NCBI GenBank assembly: GCA_024404315.1
Contig: JAKSQD010000007.1
Coordinates: 1-61,724, forward strand
Reading direction: 5' to 3'
From: Oscillospiraceae bacterium
GTDB lineage: Bacteria > Bacillota > Clostridia > Oscillospirales > Oscillospiraceae
DNA: 61,724 bases
The translations under genes and the position numbers were made by a program. Within the stretch, counting starts at the first letter, position 1. The number at the start of each line of letters is the position of its first letter. The notes under the pieces were generated by a model. That model did not search any database, was not told the DNA's origin, and worked only from the letters and a program-made list of their open reading frames with translations. Positions 33,999 to 41,754 of this stretch are shown here, piece by piece.

Positions 33999-34472
33999 TT
34001 ACACTTCAACGGGGGTTAAGCCAGTACCGTTTCCCATAGCCTCCAGAGCGTCATCCAGGCAGTGAGCGGGAATGAGAACGGAGATATCATAGTCAGAGGT
34101 AGTGACCAGCATGACTTCCACATCCGCCTGAGAAAGCAGAGTAAAGACCTTTGCGGCAACGCCGGGCGTGTTGACCATTGCCTCGTCATAGTAATTGATT
34201 TTGCAGCTGCTGGGCAGAATCTCAGGCTTAATCTTGATGTTCTTTGCTCTCAGCTCACCCAGAACCGTGAGGATATCCGCCAGGTCATCGTCAGACAGCG
34301 TAACGCTCATGTTCAGCGTGCCACCCTTGCGTGCGGTCTGAGAAACCATATCCAGATTGATGCCTCTTGCAGCGCAGGCTTCCAGAACAGTGGCGAAAAT
34401 CTTGTTGTCACAGGGAAGAGAGGAAAGGGAAATCAGAGTCAAATTCTTTGCGTAAGTGAGTCTAGCTTCCAT
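33999..34472 (-). CDS. Stand-alone double ACT-domain protein (aspartokinase regulatory-like)
   Basis: A 157-aa protein made of two ACT domains (about residues 8-75 and 85-150), resembling the C-terminal regulatory part of aspartokinase (LTLISLSSLPCDN, NMVSQT-type loop as LDMVSQTARKGG, then NTPGVAAKVFTLLSQADVEVMLVTTS). No kinase domain is present. It is the last gene of the lysine operon (12 bases after dapB). In Bacillus the beta subunit of aspartokinase II is a similar ACT-only product, but made from an internal start. Here it is a separate gene. It may bind lysine or threonine and regulate an aspartokinase encoded elsewhere; this is inference. Confidence 0.8.
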   Translation of the reverse strand: MEARLTYAKNLTLISLSSLPCDNKIFATVLEACAARGINLDMVSQTARKGGTLNMSVTLSDDDLADILTVLGELRAKNIKIKPEILPSSCKINYYDEAMVNTPGVAAKVFTLLSQADVEVMLVTTSDYDISVLIPAHCLDDALEAMGNGTGLTPVEV

Positions 34473-34484
34473 GGTATATTCTCC

Positions 34485-35237
34485 TTATTCAGCAACCAGC
34501 TGCTCCATGTTGTACATACCGGGGGTTTTACCGGTGAGGAACTTGGCGGCACGGACAGCGCCGTTTGCGAAAATCTCACGGCTCATGGCGGTGTGCTTGA
34601 TTTCGATGATCTCATCACGGCCTGCGAAAATCACTTCATGCACGCCCACGATGGTTCCGCCACGAACAGAACTGATTCCAATTTCGTTCTTGGGGCGAGG
34701 AGCACGGCGGTCATGGCGGCCATAGTTATACTCTGCGTCATAATCCAAAGCGGAGTTGGCGGCGTCGGCAATCATCAGAGCGGTACCGGAGGGAGCGTCC
34801 ACCTTGCGCTTGTGGTGCTGTTCCACAATCTCGATGTCGCAGCTCTCGCCCAGAACAGCGGCGGCACGCTTCACCAGGTCGATCAGCACATTGATGCCCA
34901 GGGACATATTACCGCTGCGGAAGATGGGAATCAGCTTAGAAGCCTCATCAATCTGAGCCAGCTGCTCGTCAGAGTAGCCGGTGGTGGCCAAAACCACGGG
35001 AACCTTGCGCTCTACACAGAAGGCCAGCAGACCATCCAGCGCCTTGGGACTGGAAAAGTCAATTACAGCGTCCACCTCGCCGGTGTAGTTAGAGGGAGAG
35101 ACAAAAATGGGGTAGGACTTGGGAACCTGCACCACATCAAAGCCAGCAACCACATTGATTTCGCTGTCAGCCTTGCAGATATCCTCAACCACAGCACCCA
35201 TATGGCCGCTGCAACCGGAAATAATAAACTGATACAT
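34485..35237 (-). CDS. dapB: 4-hydroxy-tetrahydrodipicolinate reductase
   Basis: DapB, 250 aa, reduces the DapA product with NAD(P)H. The dinucleotide-binding GCSGHMG is at residue 8, and the diagnostic EQHHKRKVDAPSGTA segment is near 140 with the catalytic His and Lys. It follows dapA by 16 bases. DapB makes the precursor of meso-diaminopimelate for the wall, lysine and, in the mother cell, dipicolinate for spores. Confidence 0.96.
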   Translation of the reverse strand: MYQFIISGCSGHMGAVVEDICKADSEINVVAGFDVVQVPKSYPIFVSPSNYTGEVDAVIDFSSPKALDGLLAFCVERKVPVVLATTGYSDEQLAQIDEASKLIPIFRSGNMSLGINVLIDLVKRAAAVLGESCDIEIVEQHHKRKVDAPSGTALMIADAANSALDYDAEYNYGRHDRRAPRPKNEIGISSVRGGTIVGVHEVIFAGRDEIIEIKHTAMSREIFANGAVRAAKFLTGKTPGMYNMEQLVAE

Positions 35238-35253
35238 CTTTGGTACCTCGCTT

Positions 35254-36141
35254 TTACATCAGACCAGCCTGAACCAGGGCGGCCTTCAGGGTCTCCCGGT
35301 GCTCGTCAGTCATGGGGCACAGGGGCATTCTCAGTTCACCGACGTTCATGCCCATCAGGTTCATTGCTTCCTTGACGGGAATGGGGTTTGTTTCCATAAA
35401 CATTGCGTCGGCCAGGGGAAGCACCTCGTCGCACTGGAGTGCAGCTGCCTCAGTGAACTTTCCTTCCAGGCACAGATGGGACATCTCGGCCATCAGCTTG
35501 GGGGCAATGTTGGCCACGACAGAGATCACGCCCTTGCCGCCCATTGCCATCAGAGGAACCACCTGTCCGTCCTCGCCGGACCAGATGTTGAACTCATCGC
35601 CGCAGAGCATCCGGGTGTGAGCAATCAGGTCAAAGTTGCCGGAAGCCTCCTTGACACCGTTAATCATGGGATGCTTGGCCAGCTGTGCATAGGTGGCGGC
35701 GGTAAAGGTCATACCGGTGCGGCCAGGTACGTTATAGCAGATGATGGGGGTATGTACATGATCTGCCAGATAGGTGTAATGCTGAATCAGACCCTTCTGC
35801 GTGGTCTTATTGTAATAAGGGGTCACAATCAGCAGACCATCCACACCGGCTTCTTCTGCGTCCAGAGATAACTCCAAAGCGGTTTTGGTGCAGTTGCTGC
35901 CCGTTCCGGCAATCACCTTGCAGCGACCGGCAACCTTTTGGACGGTATAGCGGATGGCTTGCTTGTGCTCCTCCATGGTCTGGGTAGAGGCCTCGCCGGT
36001 GGTGCCGCAGATGCAGATGCAGTCCGTGCCGCCGGCAATTTGGAACTCAATCAGCTCACCCAGCTTTTCGAAATCAATGCCGTCGTTGGTGAAGGGGGTG
36101 ACGATGGCAACGCAGGAACCGGTAAAAACAGGAGTTTTCAT
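35254..36141 (-). CDS. dapA: 4-hydroxy-tetrahydrodipicolinate synthase
   Basis: DapA, 295 aa, condenses pyruvate with aspartate semialdehyde. The Schiff-base Lys164 is in GVKEASGN, the Tyr/Thr catalytic set is in GTTGEAST (about residue 47) and CYNVPGRTG (about 135). It is second in the operon after asd, with 116 bases between them; no second promoter is obvious in that gap. Expression is set by the upstream lysine riboswitch. Confidence 0.97.
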   Translation of the reverse strand: MKTPVFTGSCVAIVTPFTNDGIDFEKLGELIEFQIAGGTDCICICGTTGEASTQTMEEHKQAIRYTVQKVAGRCKVIAGTGSNCTKTALELSLDAEEAGVDGLLIVTPYYNKTTQKGLIQHYTYLADHVHTPIICYNVPGRTGMTFTAATYAQLAKHPMINGVKEASGNFDLIAHTRMLCGDEFNIWSGEDGQVVPLMAMGGKGVISVVANIAPKLMAEMSHLCLEGKFTEAAALQCDEVLPLADAMFMETNPIPVKEAMNLMGMNVGELRMPLCPMTDEHRETLKAALVQAGLM

Positions 36142-36257
36142 AATGATTTCCTTTCTGCCAGAATGGGCAAAACAGAATTGGGGATTGGAAAGCCGGAGCG
36201 TGGCCGCCTTCGTTTTGCGGAAGCAAAGACGACCGCCCCGATGTTCGAACTCCTCGT

Positions 36258-37352
36258 TTACTTGCGATCAAAATAGCCTTCTGCGGCCAGCAGCTCGGCC
36301 AGCAGAACAGCGCCGCCAGCGGCACCACGCAGCGTATTGTGGCTCAGACCCACAAACTTATAATCATACTGGGAATCCTCACGCAGACGACCCAGAGAGA
36401 TGGCCATGCCGCCCTCCAGATTGCGCTGGAGCTTGGTCTGGGGATAGCTGGGATCCTCAAAGTAGTTCAGGAACTGCTTGGGAGCGGAAGGCAGCTCCAG
36501 CTCCTGAGCACGACCCTTGTATTCTGCCCAGACGGTCTTAATCTCGTCGATGGTGGGCTTTTTGCCGTCAGCAAAGGTCATGAATACGGCAGCCATGTGG
36601 CCGTCAGACACAGGAACACGCAGGCACTGAGCGGTAATGGCGGGCTCGGTGGCGTTGACAATCTTGCCATCCACAATCTCGCCCCACATCTTCATGGGCT
36701 CCTGCTCGCTCTTCTCTTCCTCGCCGCCGATATAAGGAATGACGTTATCCACCATCTCCGGCCAGGTCTGAAAGTTCTTGCCAGCGCCGGAAATGGCCTG
36801 ATAGGTGCAGACCAGAGCGGACTTCAGGCCGAACTTTTCACGCAGGGGGTGCAGGGCGGGAACATAGGACTGGAGGGAGCAGTTGGACTTGACAGCGATG
36901 AAGCCACGCTCGGTGCCCAGACGCTGCTTCTGGCTCTCGATGACCTTGATGTGACCGGGGTTAATCTCAGGCACGACCATGGGAACGTCGGGAGTAAAGC
37001 GGTGAGCGGAGTTGTTGGAGACAACGGGGCATTCCTTCTTTGCGATCTTCTCTTCCAGAGCTTTGATCTCGTCCTTCTTCATGTTGACGGCACAGAAAGT
37101 GAAGTCAACCTGAGCGACAAAGGCATCCAGATCCTTCTCGATATCCAGAACCATCAGCTCCTTGGCTTCGGCGGGAATCTCACCGGCCATCTTCCAACGA
37201 CCCTCAACAGCCTGCGCATAGGTCTTGCCTGCGCTGCGGCCAGAAGCGGCAACGGCGGTCAGCTGGAACCAAGGATGATTTTCCAGCAGAGTGATAAAGC
37301 GCTGACCCACCATACCGGTGCAGCCGACAACGCCAACTTTGTATTTTTCCAT
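36258..37352 (-). CDS. asd: Aspartate-semialdehyde dehydrogenase
   Basis: Asd, 364 aa, makes aspartate semialdehyde, the branch point to lysine, threonine and methionine. GCTGMVGQRFI binds NADP at residue 10; the active-site Cys158 lies in VKSNCSLQS. The length and the NPGHIKVI segment are typical of the archaeal/fungal-type enzyme rather than the E. coli type. First gene of the lysine operon, 139 bases after the riboswitch end. Confidence 0.95.
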   Translation of the reverse strand: MEKYKVGVVGCTGMVGQRFITLLENHPWFQLTAVAASGRSAGKTYAQAVEGRWKMAGEIPAEAKELMVLDIEKDLDAFVAQVDFTFCAVNMKKDEIKALEEKIAKKECPVVSNNSAHRFTPDVPMVVPEINPGHIKVIESQKQRLGTERGFIAVKSNCSLQSYVPALHPLREKFGLKSALVCTYQAISGAGKNFQTWPEMVDNVIPYIGGEEEKSEQEPMKMWGEIVDGKIVNATEPAITAQCLRVPVSDGHMAAVFMTFADGKKPTIDEIKTVWAEYKGRAQELELPSAPKQFLNYFEDPSYPQTKLQRNLEGGMAISLGRLREDSQYDYKFVGLSHNTLRGAAGGAVLLAELLAAEGYFDRK

Positions 37353-37415
37353 TGTGAACGACCTCCAAAACTTGGATGTGGATTATTCTATGCAATTACG
37401 ATGGATGCTGCGCAT

Positions 37416-37452
37416 GAAAAAAGAATCAGCAGTTGAACAACCGACTGATTCT
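37416..37452 (-). terminator. Riboswitch-linked terminator upstream of asd
   Basis: On the minus strand AGAATCAG (37452-37445) pairs with CTGATTCT (37429-37422), with further pairing inside (GGTTG with CAACT), followed by TTTTTT. It lies between the lysine riboswitch and asd, where a lysine-stabilised terminator is expected. Confidence 0.85.
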
Positions 37453-37490
37453 GTGCTATAATGCCCATAACAGGCCACTATATTACAAAA

Positions 37491-37665
37491 GCAGACAGCT
37501 CTCCATCCTCATTCATCGGATGACAGTCGTTGAGCTCTTGACCCAACGCCCAGGAGCACGGTTCGGAAGCCGCGCCCTTCGGCGGCGTTCCCTTTTGCTG
37601 CGGCATTCAAGGGGCTACCGTAGCCCAGTCCGCAGGTACTGATGAAAACCGCACCTCTATTCTGC
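37491..37665 (-). promoter_or_regulatory. Lysine riboswitch (L box)
   Basis: On the minus strand the conserved L-box blocks occur in order: GCAGAATAGAGGTGCGG, TTCATCAGTA, GGGCTACGGTAGCCC, GCCGCCGAAGG, CTGGGCGTTGGG, CGACTGTCATCCG and GGAGAGCTGTCTGC, the last closing the P1 stem with the first. With the terminator at 37416 it should reduce asd-dapA-dapB transcription when lysine is high (established mechanism of this class). Confidence 0.97.
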
Positions 37666-37676
37666 ATAGCATGAAT

Positions 37677-37705
37677 ATGTTAGCATAATTCCGATTTTTC
37701 GTCAA
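37677..37705 (-). promoter_or_regulatory. Promoter of the lysine operon
   Basis: On the minus strand, -35 TTGACG (37705-37700), 17-base spacer, -10 TAACAT (37682-37677), about 15 bases before the riboswitch. Confidence 0.85.
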
Positions 37706-37756
37706 GGGGGCGAAGAAGAAAGAATTATAAAATCCCGTCGGAATCGACAAAACCCT

Positions 37757-37784
37757 TTGTGCATTATAACCGGGAAATGCACAA
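37757..37784. other. Inverted repeat upstream of the YfjL-like gene
   Basis: TTGTGCATT (37757-37765) and AATGCACAA (37776-37784) are perfect 9-bp inverted repeats 10 bases apart, 168 bases before the gene. It resembles an operator, and TATAAC at 37765 may be a -10 box without a good -35. The rest of 37706-37951 shows nothing further. Confidence 0.35.
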
Positions 37785-37951
37785 TGTATCGTGCTGGACG
37801 CACAAAAACGCCGAACTGTCTTTTTGCAGGTTCTGAACGAAAATGGAACTGCTTTGTCACCTGTACGATTCCAGATGTACCGCTCGACTTGTTGGTAACA
37901 AGTGAGCATGAACCAAATTTCGGTCAATCAAACCAAAAGGAGAAAATTGCT

Positions 37952-38749
37952 ATGAAGAAAAGAAAGTGCATCCTGCTTGGGAGTTTGGCTCTCTTGGTGG
38001 GCGTTGTGGCCTATATGGCCTTGGCTTTCTTTGGCAATCCGGTAAGTTGTCTGCTTGCAAAACGTGGCGCAGAGAACTACTTGGCGGAATGCTACGCTGA
38101 TATTGATTATTCCATCGAGCGGGTCAACTACCATCCCAAAACCAAAGGCTACAATGTGTTCGTTCTTTCTCCTTCCAGCGAGGACTCCTATTTTTCCATT
38201 TATCTGGATTTGCTTGGGCATGTTCGGTATGATGATTCCGACCATATAACCAGCGGATGGAATACCTGGATTCGTCTGGAACAAGAGTACCAAGCGCTCA
38301 CGGACGCTGTTTTTGCATCCTCGTCGTTCGGATATACCAGTGATCTTTGCTTTGGCAGCATTGCGACCTTGGACGAATACAAGGAAGAGCGATGGTATCA
38401 TCCCGGTGAGCCCTATGGAATCCACTTAAAAGATCTGCAACTGGATGAGGAGTATGACATCCGGGAAATTGCCTCTCGGGTGGGCGTTCTGACGCTGTAT
38501 GTGCAGGGAGAAACGCTGACCTTTGACCGAGCGGCGGAAATTCTGCTGGACGTAAAGGAAATGTTTGACCAGGCCAATGTACCCTTTTATGCCATTGATT
38601 TTGTAATGCAGCAAGGAAAACTGTCAAACGGAGAAGAAATACAAGTGGACGGCTTCCGCTACGACGACATTACCCGAGAAGGATTGGCGGAGCGAATCCA
38701 AATTGCTCACGAGCAGCTCAGTGCTTGGTACGTTGATGAGGACAAATAA
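37952..38749 (+). CDS. Membrane-anchored or secreted protein, YfjL-like
   Basis: A 265-aa protein with a basic N-terminus (MKKRK) and one hydrophobic segment (about residues 8-28), then an acidic, extracellular region. NYLAECYADIDYSIERVNY followed by a strand with STYSIYLD-like pattern (SYFSIYLDLLG) resembles YfjL-like proteins, which have an N-terminal PepSY-like fold; this assignment is weak. An in-frame ATG at 37757 lies 65 codons upstream but has no ribosome-binding site; AAGGAG is 9 bases before 37952. The gene is flanked by the lysine riboswitch and by a convergent cluster of unknown membrane genes. Function unknown. Confidence 0.6.
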   Translation: MKKRKCILLGSLALLVGVVAYMALAFFGNPVSCLLAKRGAENYLAECYADIDYSIERVNYHPKTKGYNVFVLSPSSEDSYFSIYLDLLGHVRYDDSDHITSGWNTWIRLEQEYQALTDAVFASSSFGYTSDLCFGSIATLDEYKEERWYHPGEPYGIHLKDLQLDEEYDIREIASRVGVLTLYVQGETLTFDRAAEILLDVKEMFDQANVPFYAIDFVMQQGKLSNGEEIQVDGFRYDDITREGLAERIQIAHEQLSAWYVDEDK

Positions 38750-38781
38750 GGCATTGAAAGACTTTTACCTAGTCACGGTTT

Positions 38782-39540
38782 TTAAGGAATAGATTCCCCA
38801 GCGTTCTCTTTTTCATGTTTCAGACGCTCAAATATCAGATATTGATACTCTTTTTCCAGATGTTCAGTCTGAGGTTCAATATATTTGTTCAAGACAAGAA
38901 ATCCTCCCATAGAGATGAGCAGTACCACCGTTAAGATGCCTCTTGATGGAATCAGCATACAACTAAAGAAAGCGACGATAGACGGCAATGCAGCAACTAC
39001 ATCAAACAGTTTGAGTTTTTTAGAAATCGTCCCAAGAGAAGACGGAACATAATCCAGATGGGATACGTTGGCCTTTTTTAGTGTTTTTCCATACCGCTCT
39101 GGCACAAGCAGACGAAGAATCTCATTTAGTTCATGAGAATAATCCATGTAATAGCACTTTTTTGGTATCTTCTTACCCGTAATTGGTGGTTCAACAGAAA
39201 AACAGATATATTTATCTTTGTTCGGTTCGCCACCTATCAAAACACCCTTCGGGAGCATTCCACAAAAGGCAAGCTCGTCCCAAGCATAATGCTTTTTAAA
39301 GAAAAGACGATTAACAGTTATACCAGACATTGTGAATTGGTATTCTTCCGATAGCAACAGCATCAGAACAACAGCTATCACGAAAAGCAAAACCCATGCA
39401 ATAAAAGGAGGGACTCCGTAATCAATATTTGCTGAGATAGATGGAACGTGAGGATCAGTATATCGAAAACAGGCACTAAAAACAAACATCATAACGGAAA
39501 AGATGAATGCTTTTGAGTGATTTTTGTAAGTATAATTCAT
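38782..39540 (-). CDS. Unknown membrane protein with four hydrophobic segments
   Basis: A 252-aa protein that I do not recognise. Hydrophobic segments are at about residues 11-25, 43-62, 178-197 and 200-220, arranged as two helical pairs around a soluble domain (65-175) that looks like a PH-type sheet (EEYQFTMSGITVNRLFFKKHYAWDELAFCG). The tail is charged. AAAGGT lies 8 bases before the ATG. It is the last of four genes reading from the cyclophilin (40926) on the minus strand, and is AT-richer than the housekeeping blocks, which may mark transfer. Confidence 0.6.
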   Translation of the reverse strand: MNYTYKNHSKAFIFSVMMFVFSACFRYTDPHVPSISANIDYGVPPFIAWVLLFVIAVVLMLLLSEEYQFTMSGITVNRLFFKKHYAWDELAFCGMLPKGVLIGGEPNKDKYICFSVEPPITGKKIPKKCYYMDYSHELNEILRLLVPERYGKTLKKANVSHLDYVPSSLGTISKKLKLFDVVAALPSIVAFFSCMLIPSRGILTVVLLISMGGFLVLNKYIEPQTEHLEKEYQYLIFERLKHEKENAGESIP

Positions 39541-39545
39541 AGTTC

Positions 39546-39740
39546 TTATACCTTTTGGTTCTTTTTTCGTTTGATTTCATAGCCTGCCGCTGTCAGTATA
39601 CCACCTGCAACAAACAATGGAGGATATAGCTCCCAGTCATCTTTCACCTGTACTTCCATCTGCTTCAACTCAGCTTCCGTATCCAACAGCACCATTCCGT
39701 CCTCCAACATCACACCGTAGATTTCACCGCTGTGCCACAC
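39546..39740 (-). pseudogene. C-terminal part of the split DUF3592-like membrane gene
   Basis: A 64-codon frame in the same reading frame as the upstream 162-aa gene, separated from it only by TGA (39746-39744) and AAG. It has a GTG but no spaced ribosome-binding site. Its sequence (IYGVMLEDGMVLLD, then a hydrophobic stretch PPLFVAGGILTAAGYEI) reads as a natural end of the upstream protein. It is most likely the end of a gene broken by a nonsense mutation; recoding of TGA is less likely. Confidence 0.55.
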
Positions 39741-39743
39741 CTT

Positions 39744-40232
39744 TCAGTCGAAAAAGTCCAAAACCCTTGACAAGATGCTCTCAGGATAGATGCTCAACGT
39801 CACTTGTTGTCCAACTGCTTCTTCTGACCACTCTTTTGCTGAAAAGTTTTCATCACCGGCATAAATGTCAAGAAAGTAGTTTTTTCCTTCCACAGTGATG
39901 GTGTATCCAAAATTGGGACTAAGTACATATGACGTTCCGTCTGGGTTACGGTTTGTTACTTTCTTAATCTCCTCGATGGTTCCGGTGACGGTTCGGAGTG
40001 GCTGTGTCATGAGATGTGCCGTCCAAAGATTATCCACTACTACAATAGGAACACCCACCAACAGTGCAAATCCCAACGTGAGAAAAAACTCTGAGATTCG
40101 ATAGGAAATTGGAATTTTGTGGCGATTTTCTGTTGTTTTTCGCACCTGAAATAGTACGAAACCCAGAATCAGAAGGATAGGGATGCCCGCAACACAGAGT
40201 ATCAGTGCGATTACGATGGTTTGATTCATCAA
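39744..40232 (-). CDS. DUF3592-like membrane protein (N-terminal part)
   Basis: A 162-aa protein with two hydrophobic segments (about residues 5-25 and 48-70) and a C-terminal beta domain (TVTGTIEEI, FGYTITVEGKNYFLDIY, QQVTLSIYP) like DUF3592 proteins, whose function is unknown. AAGGAG is 8 bases before the ATG. The frame ends at TGA, but the coding pattern continues in the same frame through the next 65 codons, so the protein is probably truncated. It follows the cyclophilin gene by 43 bases on the same strand. Confidence 0.6.
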   Translation of the reverse strand: MMNQTIVIALILCVAGIPILLILGFVLFQVRKTTENRHKIPISYRISEFFLTLGFALLVGVPIVVVDNLWTAHLMTQPLRTVTGTIEEIKKVTNRNPDGTSYVLSPNFGYTITVEGKNYFLDIYAGDENFSAKEWSEEAVGQQVTLSIYPESILSRVLDFFD

Positions 40233-40275
40233 AAATACTCCTTCGCTGTGATTTTGTTTTTAGGATAATAGGGTC

Positions 40276-40926
40276 TTAGTCAATCACAACGATACTTTCA
40301 ATCACGGGCTGATTTTCTCTCTTGACGGTGCCGTTTTTGTCTTCTACAGGCGTATGCTCGGCGATTTCATCCACCACTTCCATTCCGCTGGTCACTTGAC
40401 CAAAAGCAGCATAAGAACCATCCAGAAAATCGGAATCCTCGTGGACGATAAAAAATTGACTGCTGGCGCTGTTGGGACTGGTGGAACGTGCCATAGAGAT
40501 TGCGCCCCGCTTGTGGGAAATGTCGTTGGCAATGCCGTTTTGCTCAAATTCACCGGTGATGGAGTTCGAAGAACCTTCAAAGCCGGTTCCGGTTGGATCA
40601 CCGCCTTGAATCATGAATCCAGACATAATGCGGTGAAAGGTGAGACCGTCATAGAAGCCATCCTTGGCCAGAACGCAGAAATTAGCCACGGACAGGGGAG
40701 CGGTATCTGCATCCAGCTCCAAGGCAATGCTTCCTCCGTCCTTCATTGTGATTTCCACATGGTGAAGACCGGAAGCAAATTCGGAACTCATCAGCTCTTT
40801 TTCGTAACTGCTCTGTTCTGGCTGTGTGGAACCTGTGGAACCAGTGCTGGAAGTCTTACTGCCACATCCCGTCAGGCAGCAGAACGACAAAACGCAGACG
40901 AGAAGCAAAGAGAAAAATTTTTTCAT
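40276..40926 (-). CDS. Cyclophilin-type peptidyl-prolyl isomerase lipoprotein
   Basis: A 216-aa lipoprotein: a signal peptide ends in LTGC, the lipobox, with Cys21 expected to be lipidated, then a Ser/Thr-rich spacer. The cyclophilin domain (about residues 50-214) contains FHRIMSGFMIQGGDPTGTG, GAISMARSTSPNSASSQFFI and FGQVTSGMEVVD, with the catalytic Arg in FHRI. It would help fold proteins outside the membrane. It has its own promoter and is followed by three unknown genes on the same strand. Confidence 0.93.
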   Translation of the reverse strand: MKKFFSLLLVCVLSFCCLTGCGSKTSSTGSTGSTQPEQSSYEKELMSSEFASGLHHVEITMKDGGSIALELDADTAPLSVANFCVLAKDGFYDGLTFHRIMSGFMIQGGDPTGTGFEGSSNSITGEFEQNGIANDISHKRGAISMARSTSPNSASSQFFIVHEDSDFLDGSYAAFGQVTSGMEVVDEIAEHTPVEDKNGTVKRENQPVIESIVVID

Positions 40927-40965
40927 GGGAGAACAACCTTCTTTCGTTTTCCAAAACTAAACAGT

Positions 40966-40994
40966 ACTGTATCACGTTTTTCTTCCTTTTGCAA
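40966..40994 (-). promoter_or_regulatory. Promoter of the cyclophilin gene
   Basis: On the minus strand, -35 TTGCAA (40994-40989), 17-base spacer, -10 TACAGT (40971-40966). Confidence 0.75.
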
Positions 40995-41047
40995 GGCTTT
41001 GGAAGGTAGTCAAAACAGAAAAACGATGTTATCATAACGAAAAAATA

Positions 41048-41096
41048 AGAGCCTATCGGTTCATCAAGATGCGCCGCTGATTGACCGATAGGCTCT
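41048..41096. repeat. Long hairpin sharing a 17-bp word with 56359-56375
   Basis: AGAGCCTATCGGT (41048-41060) and ACCGATAGGCTCT (41084-41096) form a 13-bp perfect stem in the leader of the glycosylase gene. On the minus strand it is followed by TATTTTTT, like a terminator. The right arm with its left flank, ATTGACCGATAGGCTCT, recurs exactly at 56359-56375. Confidence 0.6.
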
Positions 41097-41115
41097 CAGA
41101 AATGGAGAACTTTTC

Positions 41116-41706
41116 ATGTCAGAACAGCATACCATAGAGCCCAAACGACTTGGGGAAGCGTTTTATCACCGACCCTGCCTGGAGGTAGCGCAAGAGCTGG
41201 TCGGAAAAGTACTGGTTCACGCCACCGCTGACGGGGAATTTCGTCTCCGCATCACCGAAACAGAAGCTTATTGTGGGGAACAAGACACCGCCTGCCACGC
41301 TCACAAAGGCAAAACGGCCAGAAACAGAGTGCTCTATGCCAAAGCGGGCACGGCCTACCTGTACCTTTGTTATGGCGTTCATTGGTTGATGAACGTTATC
41401 ACGGGCGAGGAAGGAGAAGCCGAGGGTGTTTTGATTCGGGCTTGTGAAGGAGCAGAAGGCCCCGGCAAGCTGACCAAAAAGCTGAATATCACTGGAATTT
41501 ACAATGAGACGAACCTCATCACCAGCTCCAATCTCTGGATTGAGGAGGATGGGTTTCACAGTGAAGTAACTACCGCAAAACGAGTGGGCATAGGGTACGC
41601 TTCTCAGGAGGATCAGGACAGATTGTGGCGCTTTGTCTTAAAAAGAGAGAAAAAAACGCCCAAAAGAAAGAAAAAACTTGTTCAGAAAAAAGAAACTCTT
41701 TCCTGA
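41116..41706 (+). CDS. 3-methyladenine DNA glycosylase (AAG/Mpg family)
   Basis: DNA repair glycosylase, 196 aa, removes alkylated and deaminated purines. The N-terminal FYHRPCLEVAQELVGKVLVH, ITETEAYCGEQDTACHA (catalytic Glu near residue 47) and YLYLCYGVHWLMNVIT are the family signatures, followed by GPGKLTKKLNI. The C-terminal end is a lysine-rich tail that coincides with a terminator hairpin for the convergent MATE gene. TGGAGA lies a few bases before the ATG. A 49-base hairpin lies in its leader. Confidence 0.93.
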   Translation: MSEQHTIEPKRLGEAFYHRPCLEVAQELVGKVLVHATADGEFRLRITETEAYCGEQDTACHAHKGKTARNRVLYAKAGTAYLYLCYGVHWLMNVITGEEGEAEGVLIRACEGAEGPGKLTKKLNITGIYNETNLITSSNLWIEEDGFHSEVTTAKRVGIGYASQEDQDRLWRFVLKREKKTPKRKKKLVQKKETLS

Positions 41707-41712
41707 ACAAGT
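41671..41712 (-). terminator. Terminator of the MATE gene, inside the end of the glycosylase gene
   Basis: On the minus strand ACTTGTTCAG (41712-41703) pairs with CTGAACAAGT (41685-41676), followed by TTTTTT. The 10-bp stem lies mostly within the last codons of the plus-strand glycosylase gene. Confidence 0.88.
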
Positions 41713-41754
41713 CCATTTTGTTGTGATATGCGCCCTGTGATGTGGGTTAAAGCA

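Noticed and set aside
33877-34065. 62-codon frame MAKEKRN... in the terminator region
   Set aside because: No ribosome-binding site; it runs through the lysine-operon terminator and into the ACT gene.
36142-36257. Possible second riboswitch or promoter between asd and dapA
   Set aside because: The 116-base gap shows only weak pairing and no promoter boxes with acceptable spacing.
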